In this document: one piece after another, positions 12,845-23,749 of the stretch
Layout: every line of letters begins with the position of its first letter
Position numbering within the stretch: position 1 is the stretch's first letter
Program-made: the position numbers and the translations under genes
Assembly: GCA_037043015.1 (NCBI GenBank)
Contig: CM073324.1
Span: 22,026,097-22,090,096, forward strand
Length of the DNA stretch: 64,000 nt
Source: Bryum argenteum
Taxonomy: Eukaryota > Streptophyta > Bryopsida > Bryales > Bryaceae
Direction of reading: 5' to 3'
Notes under the pieces: generated by a model
What the model was told of the DNA's origin: nothing
The model's database searches: none
Seen by the model: the letters and a program-made list of their open reading frames with translations, nothing else

Positions 12845-14107
12845 TCCCTGAACGTCCCAACCAATTTCTAGCCAAAAGATTATATGTTTTCAAAAAAGTA
12901 TTATAGATGTAAATGAATATAAGCTATTTATATCTCAAGTGTACAAACTTGTAATATACTTGTTGTAGGTCATGTGGACCAATATTTGAGTCATCACGCC
13001 TTATAGATTGCGGGATCATAACATACTAGTACACAACATAGGCTACAAGACTTCATCGTTTTCATTTTAGAGTAAAAATTCTACCAACAAAGCTACTTAA
13101 ATGAAAATTCTCCAAGTAGAAAGTTGATCACCTTCATCTCAATATTACCCTTGTACCAAAAAAATCATCAAAAAAATTTCTTGGATCAAATAATAGCCTT
13201 ACAATGGTGAAAATTGTCAAAAGTTTTACAAAGTGAAAATAGTGCAAAACGAGACCCTTTGCACTAAAATTTATACCTTATTTACAAAACATCTTCGATT
13301 TGATCAAGATTTCTACTACTACGAGTGAACAATAAAAGAAATCCACCCCAGAAGGATGAAGGAGCTATAGCTCTTCCAAAATCATTTATTTTTTACTCTT
13401 TTTATTGTGAAATCATGATTGCAAATCTAATACTAAAGTTTTTGGATCAAAAATCTTCCAACTAGAAAGTTGTTAGATTTCATCTTGAGATCATGATGAT
13501 GTCAAAAGAATTCATCAAAAACTATTTTTTTGTTTTACATATTTGACTTCCAATGGTAAAACATGCCTAATCTTTCTATACATAAAACCATCAACTGCCT
13601 TCACTAAAATGCATTATTAATTAGCCCCTAAACAACCTTGGTGTTTTTTGAGAGCTTGAAACCTCAAAATTGTTAATTCCTATCTCTATGCACTCGCGGG
13701 TGTGTGAACCAAATTTTTCCCTCCTTATTTTGAACTTTCAACCTTAAGATTTTGTACATGAGACTATCTTCAGTTATTCTTCTAAAAATTGACTCTTGGA
13801 TGTTTACCAGTTGAGAGATCATAACATCCAAAGTTTGTCTCCCAAGTTTATTTGGGCATTGTGACGATTGTTTTTGAAAATTTTGGAGTGTGCCTTTGTA
13901 AAATTGGTAAACTTTTTTATTCGAGTCACTTTGGAATTTAAGTAGTGATTTAGTAATAAAACTTTTAAAAAATATACTTAAAAAAACACTTTTTAAGCTT
14001 CCCAAACTCGGCTCGTAACCCAAGGATTGTCCAAGAAGACCTTTTAACTTCATTTAGGCTCTCCAAAATTTCAAAATCCCATTTCGGGCTTCAAGTAAGG
14101 TTAGGGG
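12845..14107. mobile_element. Composite of TTAA-flanked family 2 sequences
   Basis: TTAA at 12841-12844 precedes TCCCTGAACGTCCC, and GGTTAGGGG at 14099-14107 precedes TTAA. A second left-type end, CCCCTAAAC at 13625, lies in between after TTAATTAG. Segments 13080-13610 resemble 10060-10640 in inverted order. I read it as one decayed family 2 copy joined to or interrupted by another. Exact borders are uncertain. Confidence 0.4.
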
Positions 14108-14111
14108 TTAA

Positions 14112-15384
14112 ATCAAAATTATTGTATGGGTGCAAATCTTACCACGCAATTTAACCTAATTTGGGACCCCACCAAAGTAGTTTCGTCCAAAAGAATATTT
14201 TTATAATTCAATATTATAATTTATACTATGATTTAAAAATCTATTTCTCGCCAAAGTGTCCAGTGTGGCTTAGGTAGAATTACCACATTGTCCAACGTGG
14301 CCTTAGTAGAGATATCACTCTGTTCAATGTGACAAGTTGTCACGTCGGTCAGGTTGCCTGAAGTGACTCATCTCATGTAAGAAGAAACGAGCTTCACGGG
14401 CGTGATATGACCTCATTAAACACGAGTGATATGACCTCATTAAAAATGCGTGATATGACTTCATTAAAAACGCCACATTGTTTGATGTGAGTAGCTATTT
14501 TCCATTGTCAGACTTCCTTGAATAACTCAATCAATGTAATTAGAAAAGGGTCCACGCAGAATATGTGACCATTTGGACTCATTGGAAACGACATCGTCCA
14601 ATGTGACTAATTGTTACCCTCAATCGTGTTGTATGAATGCCTAAAGTGGCTTGTCTTGTGCCATCAGAAATGGGTTTTGACTGCATTTGATGTAACCTTA
14701 TTGAAAACGCCACATTGTTTAATATAATATGTTGTCTCTTGTAGTCAGATTGGGTCAATGTTATTAGAAAAGGGCCTAGTCACAATATCTGACTATGACT
14801 ACTTCTACTCATCAACATATTCATTTGTTTTCCTTGTAGTTGTATGTAATTATAAATATTTTTTTATACTTCTTTCTAGTTCTTGAGCAAAAACAAATTG
14901 ATAATACGGATACATCTTAGATTTGACAAATTTTTGAACCACTGTGGTCTTAAACACTAACATAATTTCACTAGTTTGAATCCTCATGAAAGTACACACC
15001 TTTCCACATAACACAATTTATGCGCTATGATCTAAATGAACTAATCAATCTTCAATACAAAATTTTAAAGGAAATTGAGTAGTGCTTTACATTTGAATCA
15101 GTTACAAACTTACACGAGATACAAATGGTCAATCATGCTAAGAAGACTACACAAGAAATAGGATTTGAAGTAATTGATTAATTTATTATTTATAACATGT
15201 TCCATCAAGTCTAGAGTGTTTGTTGCGAATTATTTCTTCCCTTAGTGAACTATAGATTTTTGGAATTAAAAATTCATAGAGACTCTCATATACAAGCATT
15301 TAGGAGCCCTTCATAATTGGTGGGTCATATTCAGATACAAAATTTAGAAGATATCATTCACATCTGGTAACTTCTAGTTCTACT
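14112..15384. repeat. Degenerate tandem repeats (26-bp triplet and longer units)
   Basis: At 14399-14472 a unit of about 26 bp, GTGATATGACCTCATTAAA plus spacer, occurs three times. Around it, blocks of the type CCACATTGTTTGATGTGA recur through 14270-14800, suggesting an older array of larger units. 14800-15384 shows nothing recognisable. Confidence 0.5.
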
Positions 15385-15388
15385 TTAA

Positions 15389-15649
15389 CTCCTAAAGGTC
15401 CAAGAAAGCGGAAATCACTTTTTGGAATTTCCGGAGGGAGAAAGTTCAGCCAACTTTTGACCATTATAATCTCAAAATTGGAGAAAAATTAACGGTTCAA
15501 ACTTGACATACGAGAAAAGTCTCAAGTTAACTTCATGATCCTACGGTTGGATCTTCTAATTAATGCTTAGATTGAGTTTCTTTGCACCTGAAGTAGACGA
15601 AGGTTCTTTTTGATAATTTAAACAATTTTGTATCAAGGACCTTTAGTAG
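15389..15649. mobile_element. TTAA-flanked element, family 1, inverted copy (261 bp)
   Basis: Flanked by TTAA at 15385-15388 and 15650-15653. It shares the complete interior of 2939-3197 on the other strand (CCAAGAAAGCGGAAATC and GTTTCTTTGCACCTGAAGTA blocks). The termini are more decayed (CTCCTAAAGG / CCTTTAGTAG). Confidence 0.65.
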
Positions 15650-16019
15650 TTAAATTTCCTATTCTCGATTATAGTAAAATATTTTTCATTACAACAAAAT
15701 AACAGTAAAGGTATGGCACTTGCACAATATTCTTTGGTTCTTTTTGTTACTACTTCAAAACAATTTTTGAAGCTTAACCATGGAAAAACAGATGTGAATA
15801 AGAACAAAGAATTGCCAATTTCACCCCTACAACAAATGTAAGCCCAAATTGGGTTGAGCTGCCCAAGAAAAAAAAATAAAAATAATAAAAAATTGTTTTT
15901 ACTTTGATTGAATATATCTCAAAATTGTATTGTCAAATTTTGATGAATCTTGGTGGTTTGACTGAATAGATCTCAAAATCTATACAGTCAAATATGATGA
16001 AACTTGGAGGGAAGAGATA

Positions 16020-16345
16020 GATAGATAGAAACTTCGGTCCTTTTTAAGGGGCCGGCGTGAATGAAGTGTCCGTTCGTAATGCTAATATCCCAATGGCCAC
16101 TGGACAAGGGGAGAATTAGAACAATACTACTTCCCCCTCTCGAGGGTGGACACTATAACTACGCTAGTTTCTAGCCTAGTTACTAGTGCCTTGAAGATAG
16201 TTGACATAGTATCCCCCCAAAGGGCTTTGAGGTACCCATACAACAAGGTCCAAGGACCTCCCACAATAGTTGGGTGGACTAGAGTGGTGAGCACCACGCC
16301 GGCATGGGGAATAGAACCCATGACCTCCTCTGGAGGGAAGAGTAA
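16020..16345. repeat. Dispersed repeat with GGCCGGCGTGAATGAAG box
   Basis: 16020-16100 is closely matched by 38341-38425, and the central box by an inverted copy at 29886-29912. The right part contains GGTTCTATTCCCC on the minus strand, resembling a tRNA B box, but no matching A box was seen, so a SINE call is not made. Confidence 0.45.
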
Positions 16346-17378
16346 TTAGATAGTTTTGAACAAGATCCTGTAGTTGGATTTCTCGCAATTGAATTTAAAA
16401 ACAAATAAAAATCATAGCGATTTTAGGAGCGCCTATAGGGGGTAAGCGTTTGAGGATGGGGGAGGGGTAAAGGAGCCCCTAATTTTTAATGTATTGGCGT
16501 AAATTGCCAAGGTGCATGACCCCGGAGTTCCTTGGGACCGCACATTCCATTTTGCACATTCCATTTCTGAATTCAAAATCATCAAAAATGGTCTTGGGGG
16601 GCCTAAGCAGATTCACCCCTATTTGGTACTCACTGAAGAGCAGTCTGAAGAGAATGTTCAGCACAAAAGGATTTTGCTGCAGAAGCGATCACTTCCACCA
16701 GAATTCTCAAAACCAAAGTCAAATAAGAAGATCTATTCTGATGGTCTCATTCGAACTTCATTCGCACAGACCTCGTGATTCACATGATTAAGTACTTCAA
16801 ACAATTTGAGTATACGAGAGCACGATCATGTTATGAGATATGCATCTTCCACTCCTCGTAACCTCATGTTTCTTACAGAAACGGTGGAGGGGACATAAAA
16901 CACTCAATTGAACAAACACCTTCTTGCAAATACTCATCTCTTGCAAATTGAATGTTCCTACCTCCACCATAACAAACAACTTATTCCATTTTAATCAACT
17001 GAATCGAATGTAACCCGAGTGTTCGGGGATTCACGTCCAATCCTTCAAGTCACACAATTGATTGTCTACAACTAACAAATTTAAGTAGGAAAGAGGAATA
17101 TGGTCTATTCACTGAATATTTTGCATTCAACTGATTGTTTCGAAGTGGCAGGAATGGGTCATTAGCACTGCCTGCACCAACATTATCTCACACTGATTGG
17201 ATCATACATTAGCGCTTCAGAAGATAACAACAGAATCAATTCAAAGCAAAAAGCTCCATCGCAGCAAGCTCACCGAGTGTAAGAGAAATTCAATCACGAA
17301 GAAGATACTAAGATTTTATGAGTTATATACAAGAATCGAACCGATGAATTACATTACAGTCTACAGCAGATGATGTTA
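16346..17378. other. Gene-free stretch downstream of the DCC gene
   Basis: No exon could be assigned. Open frames at 16489-16791 show no recognisable domain. Part of 17200-17378 is probably 3' UTR of the minus-strand gene. Confidence 0.4.
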
Positions 17379-18530
17379 TTACACTACAAAGCGGTCGTTG
17401 AAGCGAGGATCTGAGACACGGCATTGATCTCTCTTTCCCAAGATAGAGTAACGATTGTTGGCAACGTTGTCATACACAAAGTCTCTGAAGAACCTGCTCA
17501 AAGCAAACCATCATCAGAAGGAATCATCAGCACAACCAGAACAAATTCAACGGCAATAGGATTATCACTTACAGTGGGAACAGAAGGCCAAGACTGCCGA
17601 GAGGAGGTAGAACACTCGATAGATACAGCGCCGATCGCAAAACCCCCTCGGACTTTATGTAGGATCTGCAAATGATATGCTTGCTACATAAGAGTCGTTA
17701 AGAGAATGTATACGAAATTGGGAGCATGAGAAAGTCATCGTACCCGTCTTTCTCGACGAGGACTAAGCTTGACAAATCATTCGAGGAGCGACCAGCTCGC
17801 AGTAACAGCGCCTTGCCTGCCTCACTTTGCAACGCTGCCAATCGAAGCTTCCTGCAATGCGAAATCATTCCGAGCCATGAATCAGTACAGCTCTTCTGTA
17901 AAGGTTCAATTCAATGGCTCAATGAAGAGAATTGTTACCCCTCAGGATCGTTGTCCAGCACAAAGTTCACGCCCGCGTTGCAAAAGTTGCATACACCTGC
18001 TCAAACCCCCCTCCCAATTGCGAACTCCCATGAGCACACCAGAAGAAAAAAACACCAACTGTAGGAAGTCCTGACTGCGAAAGAGCATGACTGTTTGGAG
18101 CATGAAAACCCTAATTGAGGGATTAGAATTGGGATGATGATTCACAGGTACCATCGTACAGAAGCATGAAAAAGCTGCACAGAATCCTGATTGGGGATGT
18201 TAGAATTGGGGTAATAATTCATCGAACAGAAGCATGAGAAACCCTAAATGAGGGGGATGATTGATTGGTACCATCGAAGAGGACGATGGGTCTGGAGTCG
18301 GTGGCGAAGTAGGAATCCGCCCTACGAAGCATCGATTCTTGCTCACTCATTGCTGCGGCCCCAGATCTTTCTTCAACGCTGATTGCTTTCACCATCATCG
18401 CAACACGCTTTCCCCTCACCTTCTTCGCCACTACAACACTTCGGGAGCCTCCAATTCGCACATCTCCTCGTGTAAACTTTCCTGAGGTAATTTGCAGGCC
18501 ACTCGGGCATGTGGCAGTCTTCAACAACAT
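17379..18530 (-). CDS. DCC-family (DUF393) thiol-disulfide oxidoreductase-like protein, probably plastid
   Basis: Five exons on the minus strand: 18530-18272, 17996-17939, 17851-17744, 17665-17573 and 17493-17379. All introns are GT-AG and phases fit (1, 2, 2, 2), giving 633 nt and 210 residues. The ATG has an in-frame TGA upstream. Residues 1-75 are rich in Ser, Arg, Lys and Val without acidic start, like a plastid transit peptide. The DCC core follows: RPIVLFDGVCNFCN with the CxxC pair CNFC, then NFVLDNDPEG, KLRLAALQSEAGKALL, a VLVEKDG strand, LPPLGSLGLLFPLFFRDFVYD and NRYSILGK. These match the family from end to end. DCC proteins are named for the D-x-x-C-x-x-C type motif and are thought to have a thioredoxin-like fold; the substrate is unknown. 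The catalytic cysteines are intact. Confidence 0.92.
18100..18260. repeat. Tandem duplication inside DCC intron 1 with a decoy splice donor
   Basis: Two diverged copies of a ~90-bp block (TTAGAATTGGG, CAGAAGCATGA, AAACCCTAAWTGAG) lie just after exon 1. One copy repeats the exon-intron junction GATG|GTACC at 18155-18147. Confidence 0.6.
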
Positions 18531-18543
18531 CTTGACTATGAAT

Positions 18544-18831
18544 TCAGAGCTTCAGGCAAGCAACAACACAATCAATCAGTCTGAACAACAACATGTAACA
18601 CAATGGCGATTGATCATATTGATACTTGTGGCGAATTGAGAGCCACGTAAGTGTTGAGTTCTTAGTGGTCGATGAAAAGAGCATAAGTTTGGAAAGTAGA
18701 AACTCAACAAGTGGCCGAAGCTTATAGCTGCAGGAGGGTGCAACGTACAGGCTGATGCTTGATTCTTTTTTCTGGGCACTTGAGGTTTCGGCAATTGGAG
18801 CCTGTCTATTGATCGCAGTGTACAGTTTCAT
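18544..18831 (-). other. Upstream open frame of 95 codons before the DCC start
   Basis: An ATG at 18831-18829 opens 95 codons ending 13 bases before the DCC start codon. No domain is recognisable. If the transcript begins upstream of 18831 it would act as a long uORF; the transcription start is not known. Confidence 0.25.
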
Positions 18832-20547
18832 GTTTTATTGTGGAATCAGCGATTGCGGAGACTCGCGACAAGGTGATGCTTCAATTGCGGAGGCTGGAGA
18901 TTGATAGAGCAATACAAGGTTCGGCGTCTTCCAACCTGATCATTCCATCTCTTCCATGTGTTGTTGCTGCTGTTCCAATAAGTTATAGCATCTGTTAGCA
19001 AGTGTGAGAAGAACTTGCTGGAGCTGAACCCATGAAGTTGAAATTGTTGAATGCACCGGAGGTTGATTCGGGACGTTTCCCAGGCACATTGAAATGTCCA
19101 AATCGGCCTTCAATGCTAATTCTTCCTCGTTGGTGCCGATTCCGCCTCAGAATCTACATTTAGAGTGCTAAACATGGGGATGGGGCTTACTATTTGTACA
19201 CAAATTTGCCTCGGGTGCATTCAATGCTTGAGAACAGGTTGGGTGTTGGTCGTGTATGTTAAACATGATACTTACATATAATTTTTAGACTTATCAAATT
19301 CTAACATGGAATGAGTTGTCAAATTCATATTACTAACAGGTGGAGTCAATGATTTTGTGAATAAATTTAGGGCAAATTTGAGATTGGCCTTAACAATCTT
19401 GAGTGGAATTCGAGGTGCTACAAATAATTGCTCTTCCTTTATTGATGTATTCCAATTGTAGTTGGGTCGTGTAGATTCACAACCTTCCTACATTTAGAAA
19501 TGGGTGTTGCGTTCACTTGTAGAGAGTAGATGAGCACCTTCATGCCTCCGCTAAGTAAGTCTTGGCTTTTATTGACAAATTTAGATACAAGTCTATATTC
19601 AGTGTCAAGGTTTTGCAACGACCTTAAACTACTCGCTTTTTTACCTCCATAAGTAATGAAGACTTATTTTGGGTTAATGAACAGGCTGCTAAAGCGTTCG
19701 AACAAGTTGCCATTCTTCTATTTAGTAGTAAGAAATTGAGTTGGACATAGAATTTTCCTCATATGAGCCTCTTGTGTAATGGCCTTGAACGGTATGCTGC
19801 TATCTGCACACACAACATGTCAAATGTGGATTTTGAACTTCCAATTCTTTCAAAGGAATTCACTTTCAAGTCATCAAACAGCTTCAAACATGAAGCTAGT
19901 AATCTAACTAATTTGAATACTCTACACACCATGCACTTCTAGATACTCACATGTAAGTGTGCTTTTTGACTAGCAATTCTCTTACTTCAAACACAATCAC
20001 AAAAGCCAATGGATGAGAGGTCTCAAATAGCCAACTTATGAGATGAAAGAAAGAAATTCTCTTCCGCATCAAACTAGATCCATCCTAATCATCATCAACA
20101 ACCAAACCTTAAACGCTGTACAGACACATGATTTGCATGGTCTCAATTTATCATGTACATCTTGTGTAGCACCATTCACGAAGCAGCACATTCACAAAAA
20201 AGAATTTTAAATCGCCGAAAGAATAATCGCAGTTTCGGAAACAGACAATGACACAGAATATCATAACTTTCAGCTTTTCCGATCGGATTCGTTGGTTGAG
20301 AAGAGAATAATACATGAAATCTAAAGAAGAAGAAGAAGATGCTCTCGGAAGAACTCCAGGAAGAAGAATCTCTCTTTGCGGAACGTATTCAAATGCATGT
20401 ATGTTGGGAAAATTCAAAACGGCGGTGACTTCGAGGCGCCTGCAATCGACAATGAATGATATACATTGTGTTTTTGACTGTTATGATTTTATTGTGATCG
20501 ATCGGATCCCCACCTTTACCTACTACTACACTACAATACTACTACTA
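18832..20547. other. Upstream flank of DCC gene, no gene assigned
   Basis: Promoter-side DNA of the DCC gene followed by AT-rich sequence. A minus-strand frame at 20151-20440, preceded by a good acceptor (CATTCATTGTCGATTGCAG), reads NFPNIHAFEYVPQREILLPG but could not be linked to other exons. Confidence 0.35.
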
Positions 20548-20764
20548 CACTAAATAGGTAGATTAGTGTTAGATGCACTAATTCATATAAACATGTTATA
20601 AGTTTTTACTGTTGGTCAAAAAAATTACCCTCTACATTCCTAAAGATGGGGATCCTTCCATGGTATTGGAATCAATACTCTTGGTAATTTTATTTTATCA
20701 AACGTAAAAACTTATAGCATTTTCAAATCTTATAAAAATCTAACACTAATCTACCTATTTAGTG
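20548..20764. mobile_element. 217-bp MITE, CACTAAATAGG termini, copy 1
   Basis: Inverted repeats of about 27 bp (outer part CACTAAATAGGTAGATTAGT). Flanked by TA on both sides (20546-20547, 20765-20766). The copy at 39333-39549 has the identical length and is closely similar throughout, so transposition of this family is recent relative to most others here. Confidence 0.85.
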
Positions 20765-21639
20765 TACTCTATAATGATAATTAAATTACTCACTTACCGG
20801 AAAGAAAGAATCAGTCTTCGATTATTTGAAATCAAACTGTTGTAGTTTTCCTTGGTTCGATCAATCAATCTAGAAGCGGCAAAATCTCACAAACCTCGTT
20901 TATTTTATATGTATAAAAGTGCCACCTTTTGCATGAGAACATGATCAGTTATGTCCCAAACAGGTAAGAGTACTAAATCTAGAAAACCAAAATAATAATA
21001 ATAATAATAATGTGGGTAGTTGATCTTGACTCCCCCGCAATCAATCGCCGTAAAAAAAAAAACAGACAAAAGTGACTAACTTACACACCACCGGCTTTTG
21101 CATGGGGATATCCGTCGATATTCGAAAATAAACTATTGAAATGGAGGGGAATTTCCTATACACAGGTTCCTTGTTTTGAATTAAAATTTGTTTAAATGTT
21201 GGTTTGATTCGAAAAGAAGAATATGGCGCCTTTTCAATGAGGCATCTTCTTCATTATCAAAGAATCCGATCCTTTGATTGATAGTGGCTGGATTCGCCTT
21301 CACATTTAATGCTTGGGAACTGGATGCTCACCTGCTTTGTGCTTTTTGTTTTTTTTGCTTCCTCGGTCACTTACTTTGATTGTTCAAATAGATTATTATG
21401 ATTTATTGTTGTGTGAAGAAGCCGGCCGGTTTTATGATTTTGAAATTTTTGAGCAGATTGTGTGGTGGTTTGCATGGCCATTATCTCTACAGTTGTTGGT
21501 TTATGAAAAGTAGTAGTATCTCTGCAGGGATGATGAGAATCCTTTGTTTGGATTCATGTGCATGTATTATGCTTTTCATTTTTTTTTTAATTTCTTGTTT
21601 TTCCTCTAGTGGAAAGCTGATCTTGAACTCAGTTGAGAA
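20765..21639. other. Gene-free AT-rich DNA
   Basis: Contains an AAT microsatellite near 20990-21010 and chance frames; no gene. Confidence 0.45.
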
Positions 21640-21925
21640 GTAATGGCTCAGTTTTCAGCATGGAAAAATTACATGAAGGTTGCAAGCAATTTTTGTGTAT
21701 GAGGAAAATTAATTAGAAAGTAAGAGCAAGTTGAATCATCATTTTTGGATTTTTCTGTATTGAGTTGTGAATTTTTGAAATTGGATATATAGGTGTTCTC
21801 AAAATGGTGACACCTTGTAATGTTTGCAGTGAGTTCTATTGCATGGGGAAGCTATTATGTATCCTTTAAGTGAAGATTACTAGTAAGAGCTCCATTGTGG
21901 CATGTGCTTTGTTTGAGACCACTCT
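21640..21925 (+). repeat. Dispersed repeat R1, copy 1
   Basis: A block with GCAAGCAATTTTTGT, TGGATTTTTCTGTATTGAGT, GTAATGTTTGCAGTGAG and GCATGGGGAAGCTATTATGT. Diverged copies occur at 26560-26785 (+), 27240-27470 (+) and 42680-42960 (-), with a fragment near 23490-23600. No termini define its class. Confidence 0.6.
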
Positions 21926-23749
21926 AATGTAGTCGTAACTTTTCATTTGGAAGTTGTTATCCTCTAATTTCAAACACACCCAGAGTAACTTGATATTTAA
22001 CATATTTTTCGACTTAAAAGTCAAATTTATATATTTTTCACACTAGTGGAGAAGTGTGGTATTTCCTCTGCCATGTACGATATCCATGAAGCTTGGTAGA
22101 ATGAAACACTCTAGGTGAAAATACGCAAATAGAGCTGCTTGGTGGGGAAGACCAAGCTTGTGTCACTTTGGTTGTACGAGGTGCAATCAATGAACCTTGA
22201 ATTTATACATGAAAAAATCACATAATAAAGTTTACGACAATCTTTGTAGCTCGTTAGTTATTGATACCGTGAAAAATCCACGAAAAACACAATCACAAAC
22301 CTCTGGAAAAACCTAGTGTGGATAGAGTTGCTTTCACAAGATATTAGGAAAAAGACTTTCTCTCCTCCTAACCAAACCAAAAGTACAAAACACTTTTATA
22401 ATCTGATTTGCTAAGTACTTTTCCTCTAATCATAACAATGTAACGTATAATAATAAAATATTGTACTACAACACCAACCAACCATGCATGGTTTGCCAAG
22501 ATGCTCATCACTCTCCACGAGGGTGCGACACCCTCGGCACACGATCGGATCCCTCACCACACGATCCACTCCGTCTGCACACGATCCACATACCCAGTAC
22601 ACCAGCATTCAAAGATGCTGACGCCATAAAAACAAAAACCAAAACAAAAACAATATATTCTCTCATCTGCAAGCACACTCTTTCCTTTCCTTTCTTTCAC
22701 AGCAAAACCGAACCATTCAATGCCCACGAAATGGCCGTGGTGCTCACTTTGAGCCTTCAATGACGACTACGACGACGACGACGACGACGACAATGTCATC
22801 ACCTTAATAACAGGCTATCGAGTGGAGAACGTTCATTCATCAAAAGTGGGACCAGAGACTGCGTGAATGGGTCTGATTAGTAAAAGTGGGTGCAGAACCA
22901 TATGTTGTTGGGAAGATTAGCAGTGTTCGAGGATAGCACTTGTCCGATTGATTCATTGACGGTTCAGTGAATGAAAAGTCGAGGTAGATGCAATGTATAT
23001 GATATTCCACTGCAATGAGTGTAATCCGAAAGGAAAAACCGGTAGGGTCTGCTGTAAAGCAAGAGTCCGGAACTGTCAGAAGCTCGCATTGATAGGTTGA
23101 TTTCTCAAATTAACCGGGGAGAGATTAACCACAGGTTGATTAGGTTGATAGAATATACGGATTGATGTACTTTGTCAACAACACGTTCATTCGTGGTGGA
23201 CTTGTGGTAGAAGAGAAATGCATTGTACCTGTTCTGTTGCTCGCACCAAACGAAATTCTATTGATTTTCCATCCTCTCTCTCTTTTTTTTTTGTAGTTTC
23301 GTGCATGTTCATGGGAGATAATGCTCATGCAATGGTTAGTATCTGGGTGGTGAGTGGGTTTGAGCATGGAGTAAAGTCTAGGTTGGGATATTTTGTTGGC
23401 TAGATATCTTCATAGTCTTCCCATGCAATAATGGATATGGAATTGAGTTTCAAGTTAGCGGTGTGAGTAATTTGTCTGCATATGGACAAAATTCAATCGA
23501 AGATTGAACATAATTTGTGGACCCTTTTTAAAGATTTGAAGTTGGACTTGTAGGTGTTTCTCAAATGATGAGTACATTGAAAATCTCTATGTACCTACTA
23601 AAACTTCTTAGCAAAGTTCACCCCCAATGGGCATCATCGTGATATTGCCCCCTGTAGTAAGAAAGACAATCTATATATGCATGTATACTCAAATATCAAC
23701 AAGGAGAATCATAACACTACATTCCACCTTGTGTTTTCGTTGAGTGAAA
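21926..23749. other. Gene-free stretch with CACACGATC and GAC microsatellites
   Basis: At 22540-22590 the motif CACACGATCC recurs four times, and 22761-22790 is a GAC microsatellite. The block 22480-22800 is more GC-rich than its surroundings and could be transcribed, but no gene could be built. Confidence 0.4.

Noticed and set aside
16020..16345. tRNA-derived SINE
   Set aside because: A B-box-like GGTTCTATTCCCC is present on the minus strand, but no A box or 3' tail was found.
20151..20440. Possible exon reading NFPNIHAFEYVPQREILLPG
   Set aside because: A good acceptor precedes it, but no upstream coding exon could be joined (stops in the candidate near 20800) and the family is not recognised.
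20548..20764. CACTA-superfamily assignment
   Set aside because: The start CACTA is present, but both copies are flanked by a TA duplication rather than 3 bp.
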